DNA of 23,557 nucleotides. It comes from an uncultured Dorea sp. (GTDB lineage Bacteria > Bacillota > Clostridia > Lachnospirales > Lachnospiraceae). Under the pieces are notes generated by a model. The model worked only from the letters and a program-made list of their open reading frames with translations, was not told the DNA's origin and did no database searches. The stretch covers positions 1-23,557 of the forward strand of contig NZ_CAKRAH010000042.1 of NCBI RefSeq assembly GCF_934294775.1, written 5' to 3'. The position numbers were made by a program, and so were the translations under genes. Shown in pieces: positions 1 to 7,270 of this stretch (within the stretch, counting starts at the first letter, position 1; every line of letters begins with the position of its first letter).

Positions 1-11
1 ATAAGCATATC

Positions 12-62
12 AAAAAAAGCAGGAGATATCTAATCCTTTTAGAATAAATATTTTCTGCTTTT
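12..62 (-). terminator. Rho-independent terminator
   Basis: Read on the minus strand, arms at 48-62 and 15-29 pair over 15 positions with two A-C mismatches (core AAAAGCAG / CTGCTTTT). A small second hairpin sits in the apical loop, and a T run follows at 12-18. It lies directly after the acetyltransferase remnant, so it probably belonged to that gene; it can now serve the ATPase gene upstream. Confidence 0.6.
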
Positions 63-65
63 AAG

Positions 66-137
66 TTAATGACATTGCCCTTTTTCAGCGTTTTCTTTAA
101 CCTTCCGTATAACTTTCGCAGGCACTCCAGGAAATTT
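66..137 (-). pseudogene. Remnant of a sugar O-acetyltransferase 3' end
   Basis: The minus strand encodes 23 residues, KFPGVPAKVIRKVKENAEKG followed by QCH, and a stop at 66-68. The G-V-P-A-K-V-I-R-K motif is the typical C-terminal end of hexapeptide-repeat sugar O-acetyltransferases (maltose / galactoside acetyltransferase family). No hexapeptide repeats or start codon precede it: the frame closes at a TAG at 153-155, and the ATPase gene occupies the upstream DNA, its stop codon at 136-138 touching the remnant. I infer that the ATPase gene replaced or interrupted an acetyltransferase gene and left its last codons and terminator. The short length keeps confidence moderate. Confidence 0.6.
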
Positions 138-1491
138 ACAATCCCGACAGATCTACCTCATAAATATAATGTTCCGGCTCTTTTTCCCTCTGATAGAACA
201 TCACCATATACCACGGGAAATATTCAATTTCCTCTTTTTGCTCAACATTCCCTTTGCAAAATACAATTTTTCTTCCAAACTTCCAGTTTTCTACTGCAGA
301 TACTTTATTCAAAGCAGAATGTTTCTGATAATCATTTCCCGACTTTATCTCAAGAAGGTCAATCTTCAATCCATTCTGTATTACAAAATCCAGTTCTCCG
401 TACTTTTTCGACTCAAAATAATTCAATGAGAATCCACCGCTTTTGATTGACTGGGCAAATACATTTTCCAATATACTTCCCATATTCACATCCAGATTTC
501 CCTGTAAGAGTTCAAACTGAATGTTTTCCATGCAGGAAGCACAGAGCAGACCTGTGTCTCCCATAAATAATTTGAACAGATTTCTCTTTTCATTAAGCTG
601 TAACGGAGCCTGTGGTTCTGTGACATTATAAGATGGCAAAGCAACACCTGCATCACTTAGCCACATAAATGAATTCTCATAACGATTCATTCTTCCATTT
701 TCATCAATCCTGTTCAAAATAAACCGTCTGTTCTTATCATCCAATTGAGATGCAATACTATCAAAGATGGCTTTAATCCTCACTTTTTCCGCACCTTCGG
801 AATACTTCGATATATCCTGTCTGTATAATTCCAGAATATTTCTCTGAAGCCTGACTACCTTTCCGATATCATGCGTATCTACATAAGTCTGGACAACATC
901 CGGCATTCCACCTACAACAATATAAGTTGCAAAAAGTTTCAACAATGTTTCATGCATTACTGTTGGAACTTCTTTATGATTTTCATAGCAAGACTTTACT
1001 GTAGTAAATGTCGTATCCTGCACTCCGTTAGCCCAGAGAAATTCCCTGAAATTCATAGGATACATAGAAACGATCTCTTCAAATCCAACCGCATAAGAAG
1101 GAACTTCTTTATACCTGACGCCAAGAAGTGACCCGGATTCTATATAATCAAACCGTCCATCTTCAACCAGAAACTTGATTGCACATCTTGCATTGGGGCA
1201 TTCCTGTATCTCATCCAGAAATACCAATGTCTTTCCTGGCTCCATCTTCTGCATCTTGAAAGCAGTCAGGTTCTCAATAATAGTATCTGCATCCAATTTA
1301 TCTTCAAAAATTTTCTCGGCACCCTTATCTAATATAAAATTGATTTCTACAAAATTTTCATATTCTTGTTTTGCAAACTCTCTGATAATTGTTGTTTTTC
1401 CAATCTGTCTTGCGCCTATAATGCAAAGTGCCTTTTTATTTTTCTGAGTTCTCCATAATTTTAATTTTTCCGAAACCTCTCTTTTAAGCAT
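136..1491 (-). CDS. AAA ATPase with DUF4143-type C-terminus
   Basis: Predicted cytoplasmic ATPase of 451 residues, the usual length for the AAA_14 plus DUF4143 family common in gut anaerobes. Walker A is GARQIGKTT (residues 26-34) and Walker B is LVFLDEIQ with D93-E94. An ESGSLLG segment follows at about 118-124. The C-terminal part contains an ELDFVIQNG motif and a later LLEIKSG, resembling the nuclease-like fold of DUF4143 proteins. No specific role is established; such genes are often accessory and mobile. The start is ATG at 1491 with GGAGGG about 7 bases upstream. Three direct repeats lie upstream and suggest self-regulation. It stands alone, and its stop overlaps an acetyltransferase remnant, which points to horizontal insertion. 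Confidence 0.85.
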   Translation of the reverse strand: MLKREVSEKLKLWRTQKNKKALCIIGARQIGKTTIIREFAKQEYENFVEINFILDKGAEKIFEDKLDADTIIENLTAFKMQKMEPGKTLVFLDEIQECPNARCAIKFLVEDGRFDYIESGSLLGVRYKEVPSYAVGFEEIVSMYPMNFREFLWANGVQDTTFTTVKSCYENHKEVPTVMHETLLKLFATYIVVGGMPDVVQTYVDTHDIGKVVRLQRNILELYRQDISKYSEGAEKVRIKAIFDSIASQLDDKNRRFILNRIDENGRMNRYENSFMWLSDAGVALPSYNVTEPQAPLQLNEKRNLFKLFMGDTGLLCASCMENIQFELLQGNLDVNMGSILENVFAQSIKSGGFSLNYFESKKYGELDFVIQNGLKIDLLEIKSGNDYQKHSALNKVSAVENWKFGRKIVFCKGNVEQKEEIEYFPWYMVMFYQREKEPEHYIYEVDLSGL

Positions 1492-1517
1492 TGAATCGCC
1501 CTCCTGATATTAGTATT

Positions 1518-1595
1518 GTAACATTATTCTCGTGTTATTCAATGTTTTCGTAACATTATTCTTGTATTTTCTATTATATTTTGTAACATTATTCT
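1518..1595. repeat. Three 13-bp direct repeats upstream of the ATPase gene
   Basis: GTAACATTATTCT occurs exactly at 1518-1530, 1550-1562 and 1583-1595. The copies start 32 and 33 bases apart, about three helical turns, so they face the same side of the DNA. They lie 27-104 bases upstream of the ATPase start. This fits a cooperative operator or iteron-like binding site; the binding protein is unknown. Confidence 0.75.
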
Positions 1596-1680
1596 GAATA
1601 TTGAAGTCAGAATTTTATTATTTCTTATACCAGTTTTTTATGCACAATGCACACCGATCTTCTTTGTTTCATGATACTAC

Positions 1681-1753
1681 ATCAAAAAAGCTGCCATCCT
1701 TATGGATGACAGCTCACTGTCTGTTTCTGATATTGCCATTAACTGTGGCTTTG
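1681..1753 (+). pseudogene. 73-bp fragment of an AraC-family gene
   Basis: The stretch matches 10643-10715 inside AraC-3 at 72 of 73 bases (one A/T difference) and encodes the start of its second helix-turn-helix (IKKAAIL, then SVSDIAINCGF). Similarity ends abruptly on both sides; after it the frame runs into unrelated sequence. It is a recent duplicate or the remnant of a lost second copy. The following 94 bases to 1847 contain a short open end I do not recognise. Confidence 0.85.
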
Positions 1754-1847
1754 TAAAGCTATGCTGCAAAACTGTGAAGGCATTCGTATTGAAGTGCCTC
1801 CGATCCGGAAACGGCTGTTGAGGAATGATTTGTAATGCTTTTATAAA

Positions 1848-1979
1848 TTAATGTCTTCTATAATTTTCAGGATAATATATACTTCCACCCAGCATTAAGA
1901 TTCCTGGTACAATATAATTTATGTTTTTAATCAGATAATCCCGGATTCTGTCCTTTAAGCTTTTCTTTGTTGTATTCAT
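1848..1979 (-). CDS. Small 43-residue protein, possible membrane peptide
   Basis: The frame starts at ATG 1977-1979, preceded by AGGTG five bases away, and ends at TAA 1848-1850. The product begins MNTTKKSLKDRIRDYLIKN and continues with a hydrophobic stretch, NYIVPGILMLGGSIYY. The N-terminal half resembles the 65-residue protein encoded at 2126-2323: both share N-T-x-K-K, S-L, a basic R-x-x-x-Y-[LI]-[IL] helix and N-x-x-Y-[IF]-V. That likeness, plus a decayed copy at 10811-10860, is the main support for a real gene. The function is unknown. Expression signals are weak, so it may itself be a decaying copy. Confidence 0.5.
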   Translation of the reverse strand: MNTTKKSLKDRIRDYLIKNINYIVPGILMLGGSIYYPENYRRH

Positions 1980-1989
1980 ATTATCACCT

Positions 1990-2006
1990 GTCAGTATTAT
2001 ACTGAC
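1990..2006. repeat. Short palindrome upstream of the small gene
   Basis: GTCAGTA-TTA-TACTGAC is a perfect 7-bp inverted repeat 11 bases upstream of the 43-codon gene. On the minus strand it contains TATAAT. It could be an operator or a small RNA hairpin near the ribosome binding site; no good -35 accompanies it. Confidence 0.35.
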
Positions 2007-2125
2007 TTTCCTTTCATAGTTACCATCTACTTTTTCCAGTCACATATTACCACTGTTCGGCGATTCTTACAATATTTCATTTCATTATCTCAAGTTTTTA
2101 ATCTGCGATTTCTCACAAATTCTTC

Positions 2126-2323
2126 CTATCTGTTAGATGCCGCAACACGTCTTGCATCTCTCATGATCTGTGCTGCTGCATAACCATTTCCGGACATCAT
2201 TGCTGAGCTTGCCACAAAATACTCTGCGTTATCCAGAATATATTTTTTGAAACGCTCTGCCAAGCTGCCCTTTTTCTCAGTGTTATTCATTACCATTGTA
2301 TTTTTAATTGCTACTGTACTCAT
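2126..2323 (-). CDS. Small 65-residue protein of unknown function
   Basis: The ATG at 2321-2323 is preceded by a strong GGAGAGG site five to six bases upstream, which supports translation. The product has a polar N-terminus (residues 1-20), a charged helix GSLAERFKKYILDNAEYFV, and a C-terminal segment rich in Ala, Met and Gly ending in basic residues (RDARRVAASNR). There is no signal peptide or clear membrane span, and I recognise no family. It is related to the 43-residue protein downstream. It is divergent from AraC-1 with 154 bases between the two starts, so AraC-1 is a candidate regulator. It could be a signalling peptide, a regulatory microprotein or a peptide toxin; nothing in the sequence decides. 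Confidence 0.7.
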   Translation of the reverse strand: MSTVAIKNTMVMNNTEKKGSLAERFKKYILDNAEYFVASSAMMSGNGYAAAQIMRDARRVAASNR

Positions 2324-2394
2324 ATTGACCTCTCCTTTTTTATTATCTATATATTAGTTATCTTTGTTTTCCGTTTACATCTTGTATTTTAGCC

Positions 2395-2424
2395 TTGTTT
2401 CTATTTTTATACCAGTGCTATAAT
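2395..2424 (+). promoter_or_regulatory. Promoter of AraC-1
   Basis: TTGTTT at 2395-2400, an 18-base spacer and TATAAT at 2419-2424, with an extended -10 (TGCTATAAT). Transcription would begin near 2431, about 47 bases before the chosen start codon and upstream of its ribosome binding site. Confidence 0.6.
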
Positions 2425-2477
2425 TATCTCGTTTTACAACGATATTGACATTTACCATTCGTAAAAAGGAGATTATT

Positions 2478-3335
2478 ATGGCAAAAGCATATCACGAAAC
2501 CCTGCACCCACTCGGCAATCTAGGCATCCAGGTATCGATGGCAGCTCTTGAAAATACACACATTCCGGCACACTGGCACGAAGCCATGGAGATCTTATTC
2601 TGCCTGAACGGATCCGTCCGTGTTCATGTCGAACACGAACACCTTACACTTCAACGTAATCAACTAATTGTTTTTGATTCCAAAGAAGTACATTCCATAC
2701 ATTCGGATTCTAACCTCTATATGTTCCTTTGTATCCACGTTGACAAGAAGCGGCTCTCTGTCTACTGTCCCGACCTGGAACTATATCATATAAAGTGCCG
2801 CCCGGTCCCTCTGGATGATCCGAAATCCACCCAGTACATCCACCTCTGCCAGGTTGCACATGATTTGACACGTATGAATGTAGAAAACGAAAGCACCAGC
2901 GCCATGCGTTCGGACGGCACGGCATTGCTGATGCTTGCTGATTTGATTCGTTATTTTTCTGTGTACTCACTTCCGGGAGTAACTATCGGAACCAGCCAGT
3001 CTAATGATACTCTGCGGGAAATCATCTCGTATGTAAATGAACATTATACCGAGAAACTTTCGCTCGAAGAAGTAGCAGATCAGGTTGGATTCAGCAGAGA
3101 ATATTTCTGCCGTTTCTTCAAAAAACATATGGGTATTACGTTCCTCCGCTACCTGAATGAGGTACGGATTTCTCATGCGGGACGTCTCCTTATGAATACA
3201 GATATGTCAATCTCTGAAGTAATGAACAAAAGCGGTTTTAGCAATCAGACAATTTTTAATCGGCTCTTCAAAGAAATCTACGGACTGACACCTCGTCAGG
3301 CACGTAACAACTATGCAGAAAATACCACTTCATAA
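2478..3335 (+). CDS. AraC-family transcriptional regulator (AraC-1)
   Basis: DNA-binding regulator of 285 residues. The N-terminal cupin-like sensor carries a His motif typical of sugar-sensing AraC proteins (IPAHWHEAMEILF). The C-terminal domain (about residues 180-280) has two helix-turn-helix units: LSLEEVADQVGFSREYFCR and MSISEVMNKSGFSNQTIF, closing with YGLTPRQAR. The start is set at ATG 2478 because AAAGGAG lies six bases upstream; an earlier in-frame ATG at 2445 has no such site. It is divergent from the 65-codon gene and convergent with the PTS gene. Candidate targets are these neighbours; the ligand is unknown. Its last 27 codons and the downstream hairpin recur at 10850-10980. Confidence 0.9.
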   Translation: MAKAYHETLHPLGNLGIQVSMAALENTHIPAHWHEAMEILFCLNGSVRVHVEHEHLTLQRNQLIVFDSKEVHSIHSDSNLYMFLCIHVDKKRLSVYCPDLELYHIKCRPVPLDDPKSTQYIHLCQVAHDLTRMNVENESTSAMRSDGTALLMLADLIRYFSVYSLPGVTIGTSQSNDTLREIISYVNEHYTEKLSLEEVADQVGFSREYFCRFFKKHMGITFLRYLNEVRISHAGRLLMNTDMSISEVMNKSGFSNQTIFNRLFKEIYGLTPRQARNNYAENTTS

Positions 3336-3390
3336 AGCCAGCAGGGACGGGGAAAAATCCGTTTTCCCCGTCCCCAATGGCCCAATGGCT
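3253..3390. repeat. Direct repeat, copy 1 (AraC-1 tail plus hairpin)
   Basis: From TTTTTAATC at 3253 to the edge of the PTS stop codon this segment matches 10850-10980 in the same orientation, about 97% over the first 95 bases, then with paired changes in the hairpin and a short gap before the final TGGCT. Here it is the functional end of AraC-1; the other copy is detached from any gene body. Confidence 0.9.
3344..3374. terminator. Hairpin between convergent genes, likely bidirectional terminator
   Basis: GGGACGGGGAAAA (3344-3356) and TTTTCCCCGTCCC (3362-3374) pair perfectly over 13 bp around a 5-base loop. It sits between the stops of AraC-1 and the PTS gene. There is no T run after the stem on either strand, so termination is inferred from position and from the compensatory change seen in the copy at 10941. 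Confidence 0.6.
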
Positions 3391-4814
3391 TACACTTCTT
3401 TAAACTTCGGATGCTTGGACAATGCCATTGTCACTGCAAATCCAACAACAAGTGAGATCAGAATTCCGATCATATAATTCAGCATTCCGCCGGACTTGAT
3501 GCATACGAATCCGATGATTCCTGCTGCTCCCGGGGAGATATTCTGAACATTTGTCAGTGTCACATAAGCACATCCTACAGCAGAACCGAACATTGCTGCA
3601 TAGAATGGATATTTCATCTTCAAGTTGACTCCAAACATTGCTGGTTCTGTAATACCAAGCAGTGCTGAGATACCGGAAGAAACTGCGATACTCTTCATCT
3701 TCTTATCCTTTGCACAGAACATTGCTGCCAGTGTTGCTCCACCCTGAGCCACATTGTTGCATGCTGCGATTGCAAAGAGGAAGGATCCGCCTGCTGCAAT
3801 CAGCTGGATATCAACCGGGAGAAGACTGTGGTGCATTCCTGTCATTGTTAATGGTGCATAGATAAATCCGAAAATAAATCCACCGACAACACCTAATGTA
3901 TCATGGAGCCACAGAACACCATTTGTAATCCAGTCTCCGGCTGTACGCATCACTCCACCTACCACTGTAAATGTAAGGAATGCTGTTACGAGTACGGAAA
4001 GTGCAGGTGTCAGGAGGTTGTCCAGATATTCCGGAACTACTTTATGAAGTTTCTTCTCGATAAATGCAAGGATTGCTGCCGCTGCAAGTACCGGAAGTAC
4101 AGTTCCCTGATATCCAACCTTCTCAATTGTCAGCGCTCCGATATGCCATACCGGAACCGTTCCCTCTGTAATGGCTGTACCATAAGAATATGCATTCAGA
4201 AGATCACCGGATACCATGATCATTCCCATAACTGCTCCAAGATAAGGATTGCCACCGAACATCTTTGTCGCTGAGAATCCTACAAGGATTGGCAGGAATG
4301 CATATGCTGCACTTGCAAATGTATTGATCATAGATGCAAGATCTGCGATATTCGGATATGCTTCAACAAGTGACTTTCCTGAGACAAAAAGTCCTTCTGC
4401 TGTCAGGACATTGTTCAGACCCATCAGAAGACCGCTGGCAACCAGTGCCGGAATAATCGGTACGAATACATCCGCCAGCATCTTTACCAGTTTTTGTAAC
4501 GGATTCATCTTCTGGTCAGCAGCCTTTTTCACTTCATTTTTTGTACTTTCTTTGATGTCTGCATACTGAATAAAATATTTGTATACTTCATCTACTGTAC
4601 CACTTCCGATGATGATCTGGAACTGACCGCCTGTGGAAAACTGTCCTTTTACAAGCTCTGTCTTGAGAATTCCATCTACATCTGCTTTGCTCTCATCTTT
4701 TAATACCAGACGTAATCTGGTTGCGCAGTGAGCCGCGCTGATTACATTTTCTTTTCCGCCTACCAGACGCAGAAGTTCACTTGCTGCATTCTGGCAACTC
4801 TGCTCTTTACTCAT
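3390..4814 (-). CDS. PTS sugar transporter EIIBC, sucrose type
   Basis: Membrane permease of 474 residues that imports and phosphorylates a sugar, taking phosphate from an EIIA protein. The EIIB domain spans about residues 1-90; the phosphorylated Cys is C30 in SAAHCATRLRLVLKD, a sequence close to ScrA/SacP sucrose permeases. EIIC (about 105-470) has some ten membrane segments and the family motifs TGMHHSLLPVDIQ and GITEPAMFGVN. No EIIA domain is fused, and none is encoded in the window, so a trans-acting EIIA is required. The start ATG has AGGAGG seven bases upstream. It lies 39 bases after the alpha-galactosidase and is probably its operon partner. Sucrose, raffinose-type or alpha-glucosidic sugars are possible substrates; the sequence alone does not settle which. 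Confidence 0.88.
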   Translation of the reverse strand: MSKEQSCQNAASELLRLVGGKENVISAAHCATRLRLVLKDESKADVDGILKTELVKGQFSTGGQFQIIIGSGTVDEVYKYFIQYADIKESTKNEVKKAADQKMNPLQKLVKMLADVFVPIIPALVASGLLMGLNNVLTAEGLFVSGKSLVEAYPNIADLASMINTFASAAYAFLPILVGFSATKMFGGNPYLGAVMGMIMVSGDLLNAYSYGTAITEGTVPVWHIGALTIEKVGYQGTVLPVLAAAAILAFIEKKLHKVVPEYLDNLLTPALSVLVTAFLTFTVVGGVMRTAGDWITNGVLWLHDTLGVVGGFIFGFIYAPLTMTGMHHSLLPVDIQLIAAGGSFLFAIAACNNVAQGGATLAAMFCAKDKKMKSIAVSSGISALLGITEPAMFGVNLKMKYPFYAAMFGSAVGCAYVTLTNVQNISPGAAGIIGFVCIKSGGMLNYMIGILISLVVGFAVTMALSKHPKFKEV

Positions 4815-4853
4815 TCTAACTCCTCCTGTAGTTTCATTTCTTTTCTATCTCAA

Positions 4854-7037
4854 TCAGGCTCTTCTTAGTACCATCGTTGTACTTGAAAAGTCCTGTCTGA
4901 TTCTTGGTATTCGGATTCCTGCATACATCAGTTCATCCCCGCCATACTCCTGCCCGGTCTCACAATCTGTGTAAACTGCATCCGGATCCAGTCCTTTTAA
5001 TCGGATCACCGGAACCCTGTAGGCTGACCGCGCAAGGATCTGCACGTGAGTGAAGATGACTTCCATTCCATCTTCTGAAACGATATTCCAGGCACTTTGA
5101 TTCTCCTGAAATGAATCCGCCAGCCGGTAATAAGTTCCGAACTGTACGGTTCTTCGTCTCCTTTTATATTCTGCAATCTGCTCTCTGACTTCTTCCTTCT
5201 CTTCTTTTGAAAGCTTCTTCAGATCCAGTTCATATCCAAGATTGCCTGCTGCCGCCACAGCAAATCTTGTAGCAAGCGGTGTGGTCCGCCCGACCTGATG
5301 ATTCGGACATGCTGACACATGCGCTCCCATTGTAACTGTCGGAAACAGAAAGCTTGTTCCATGCTGGATCTTCAGCCTGCAGATCGCATCTGTATTATCG
5401 CTGGTCCATGTCTGTGGCATGTAATAAAGCATTCCTGCATCGAATCTGCCACCTCCACTGGAACAACTTTCAAACAACACCTGTGGAAAACGTTCTGTCA
5501 ATGTCTCCATTACCTGGTAAAGTCCAAGCACGTAGCGGTGTGAAAGTTCATTCTGATTTTTCCTGTCAAGATAAGCACTTCCAAGATCCGTCAGATGCCG
5601 GTTCATATCCCATTTCACATAACTAATATTTCCCGGTACCAACACCTTACTGACTGCATCGATCAGATATTCGCAAACTGCCGGATTCGACAGATCCAGT
5701 ACCAGCTGATGCCGGCTGAGTATCGGTTCGTAGAGCGGACTTCGGATCACCCAGTCTGGATGCTCTCTGTAAAGGTCACTTTCCCTTGAAATCATCTCCG
5801 GTTCAAACCAGATTCCGAAATCAATCCCCTTCTGTTTCACCTTTTCGGCAAGACTCTGCAGGCCATCCGGAAATTTCTTCTTATCTTCCGTCCAGTCCCC
5901 TAAGGAAGTCGTATCTGTATTTCTTCCCTTGAACCATCCATCATCCATCACCAGAAGTTCGATTCCAAGCTCCGCTGCTTCTTCCGCCAGCGTCAGCATT
6001 TTCTCTTCATTGATTTCAAAATACATACCTTCCCAGCTATTCAATAGAACTGGCCGTTCCCGGTCTCTGTACCATCCCCGGCAGACGCGCGTTCTGTATA
6101 ACTTGTGAAATGTATTCGACATTCCGGCGAGTCCATTTTCACTGTAGACCAGTACAGCCTCCGGTGTGCAGAAGCTTGTTCCCGGTGAAAGCTGCCATCC
6201 AAACTGATACGGATTAATTCCAAGCTGTACCCTGATTGTTCCATACTGTCCACACTGAACACATCCATAGAAGTTTCCACTGTAAATCAGGTTTACTCCC
6301 AGCACTTCCCCTTGCTCTTCCGTAGTCCCAGGACTTAACAATCCGATAAATGGGGTTGCCTGCGGGCTGCTCGTTCCACGACTGCTTTCAATCGTGACTG
6401 AATCCGCACACAATGGACGTCGATACACGTTTTTCTCTTCTGTATGTGCACCGGATAATGTCAGTACGTCATATTCCTGTGTTGGAAGATCCATGTTCAT
6501 GCTTAAGAATCGGCAGATTTCTATCGGTTCTGTTCCGTCATTGATCCATTTTGCGAATCGTGTGACCACTGCATCTTCATAGATGGTGTAATATAGCAGA
6601 ATTCTCTGATTTCTCACCTTATCCTGAAGCGTGATCTCCAGTGTCATTGCCTCGGTGTCCGCATCAGTGTAGACATGCGGCAGACCATCCGGAGCGATCT
6701 TTCCACTCAGAATGCGATAACCGTTATAGAAAAATCTTGCGTTTTTATCTCCATTTCTGTCTTCTAGTTCGTAGGCCGGACTCCGAAAGTCCCCCTGTCC
6801 GGACTCCGGAAATTCCCTCAACTGTGTATCCAGAGAAAATGTTCTGTCTTCCTCCACCGGATTCGCACAGAATCCACGGTCGTAATAATAATCCTTGATG
6901 CCGCCATGCCATCTCTTTATTCTTTTTCCGTAGTAACAATGCTTTAAATATCGTTGTTTTTCTACTTGAATCACATAACTGATCTTATCGTTGTATAGAT
7001 GAAAGACCTGCTGTTCTTCCTCAAAACTGATCTGCAT
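4854..7037 (-). CDS. GH36 alpha-galactosidase
   Basis: Cytoplasmic enzyme (no signal peptide) releasing galactose from melibiose, raffinose and related oligosaccharides. With 727 residues it has the length of typical bacterial GH36 tetrameric enzymes. The catalytic nucleophile is D477 in KWDMNR and the acid/base is D547 in TSDNTDA; both positions agree closely with the known Geobacillus enzyme. Other family motifs are VMDDGWF, the cofactor-free substrate loop GIWFEPEM and ESCSSGGGRFD. The start is placed at ATG 7035-7037 because GGAGG lies six bases upstream; an ATG seven codons earlier has a poor site. It is the first gene of a minus-strand operon with the PTS gene and is divergent from AraC-2. 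A promoter with an operator-like direct repeat lies upstream, pointing to activation by AraC-2. Confidence 0.95.
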   Translation of the reverse strand: MQISFEEEQQVFHLYNDKISYVIQVEKQRYLKHCYYGKRIKRWHGGIKDYYYDRGFCANPVEEDRTFSLDTQLREFPESGQGDFRSPAYELEDRNGDKNARFFYNGYRILSGKIAPDGLPHVYTDADTEAMTLEITLQDKVRNQRILLYYTIYEDAVVTRFAKWINDGTEPIEICRFLSMNMDLPTQEYDVLTLSGAHTEEKNVYRRPLCADSVTIESSRGTSSPQATPFIGLLSPGTTEEQGEVLGVNLIYSGNFYGCVQCGQYGTIRVQLGINPYQFGWQLSPGTSFCTPEAVLVYSENGLAGMSNTFHKLYRTRVCRGWYRDRERPVLLNSWEGMYFEINEEKMLTLAEEAAELGIELLVMDDGWFKGRNTDTTSLGDWTEDKKKFPDGLQSLAEKVKQKGIDFGIWFEPEMISRESDLYREHPDWVIRSPLYEPILSRHQLVLDLSNPAVCEYLIDAVSKVLVPGNISYVKWDMNRHLTDLGSAYLDRKNQNELSHRYVLGLYQVMETLTERFPQVLFESCSSGGGRFDAGMLYYMPQTWTSDNTDAICRLKIQHGTSFLFPTVTMGAHVSACPNHQVGRTTPLATRFAVAAAGNLGYELDLKKLSKEEKEEVREQIAEYKRRRRTVQFGTYYRLADSFQENQSAWNIVSEDGMEVIFTHVQILARSAYRVPVIRLKGLDPDAVYTDCETGQEYGGDELMYAGIRIPRIRQDFSSTTMVLRRA

Positions 7038-7088
7038 TCTATTCCTCCACTCTCTCATTCTGCTTCATTTCATCTCTTGACTAAATGC

Positions 7089-7118
7089 ATTATAACTTCC
7101 ATCTCTTCTCACTTTCAA
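7089..7118 (-). promoter_or_regulatory. Promoter of the alpha-galactosidase operon
   Basis: On the minus strand TTGAAA (7113-7118), an 18-base spacer and a perfect TATAAT (7089-7094). Its distance to the start codon at 7037 leaves a leader of about 45 bases. The -35 overlaps the first half-site of the direct repeat at 7117-7145. Confidence 0.65.
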
Positions 7119-7145
7119 TGGTAATGCAGATTAGCGAATGGTAAT
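7117..7145. promoter_or_regulatory. Candidate AraC-type operator (direct repeat)
   Basis: AATGGTAAT occurs at 7117-7125 and 7137-7145, 20 bases apart, about two helical turns. The proximal copy touches the -35 of the alpha-galactosidase promoter. AraC-family activators typically bind such direct half-sites next to or over the -35, so AraC-2, encoded divergently, is the natural candidate. Confidence 0.55.
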
Positions 7146-7148
7146 TTC

Positions 7149-7177
7149 TTGCTATTTTTTATTGATTGCTATATTAT
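7149..7177 (+). promoter_or_regulatory. Promoter of AraC-2
   Basis: TTGCTA (7149-7154), a 17-base spacer and TATTAT (7172-7177). Transcription would begin near 7184, about 87 bases before the start codon. It starts four bases after the direct repeat, so the same bound regulator could affect both divergent promoters. Confidence 0.5.
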
Positions 7178-7270
7178 GATATCGGATATAAAAACCCAAA
7201 ACTAAGATTTCTACAGATTGTTTCGTGCTGCGCCCCGCAATCTTCATTTATTTTGAAAGGAGTACTTTTT

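Noticed and set aside
1754..1847. Short plus-strand open end after the AraC fragment, closing with RKRLLRNDL and a stop
   Set aside because: No start, no recognised family and flanked by scraps; too short to call a gene or name a source.
1990..2006. TATAAT inside the palindrome as a promoter for the 43-codon gene
   Set aside because: No acceptable -35 at 16-18 bases, and the transcript would begin inside the ribosome binding site.
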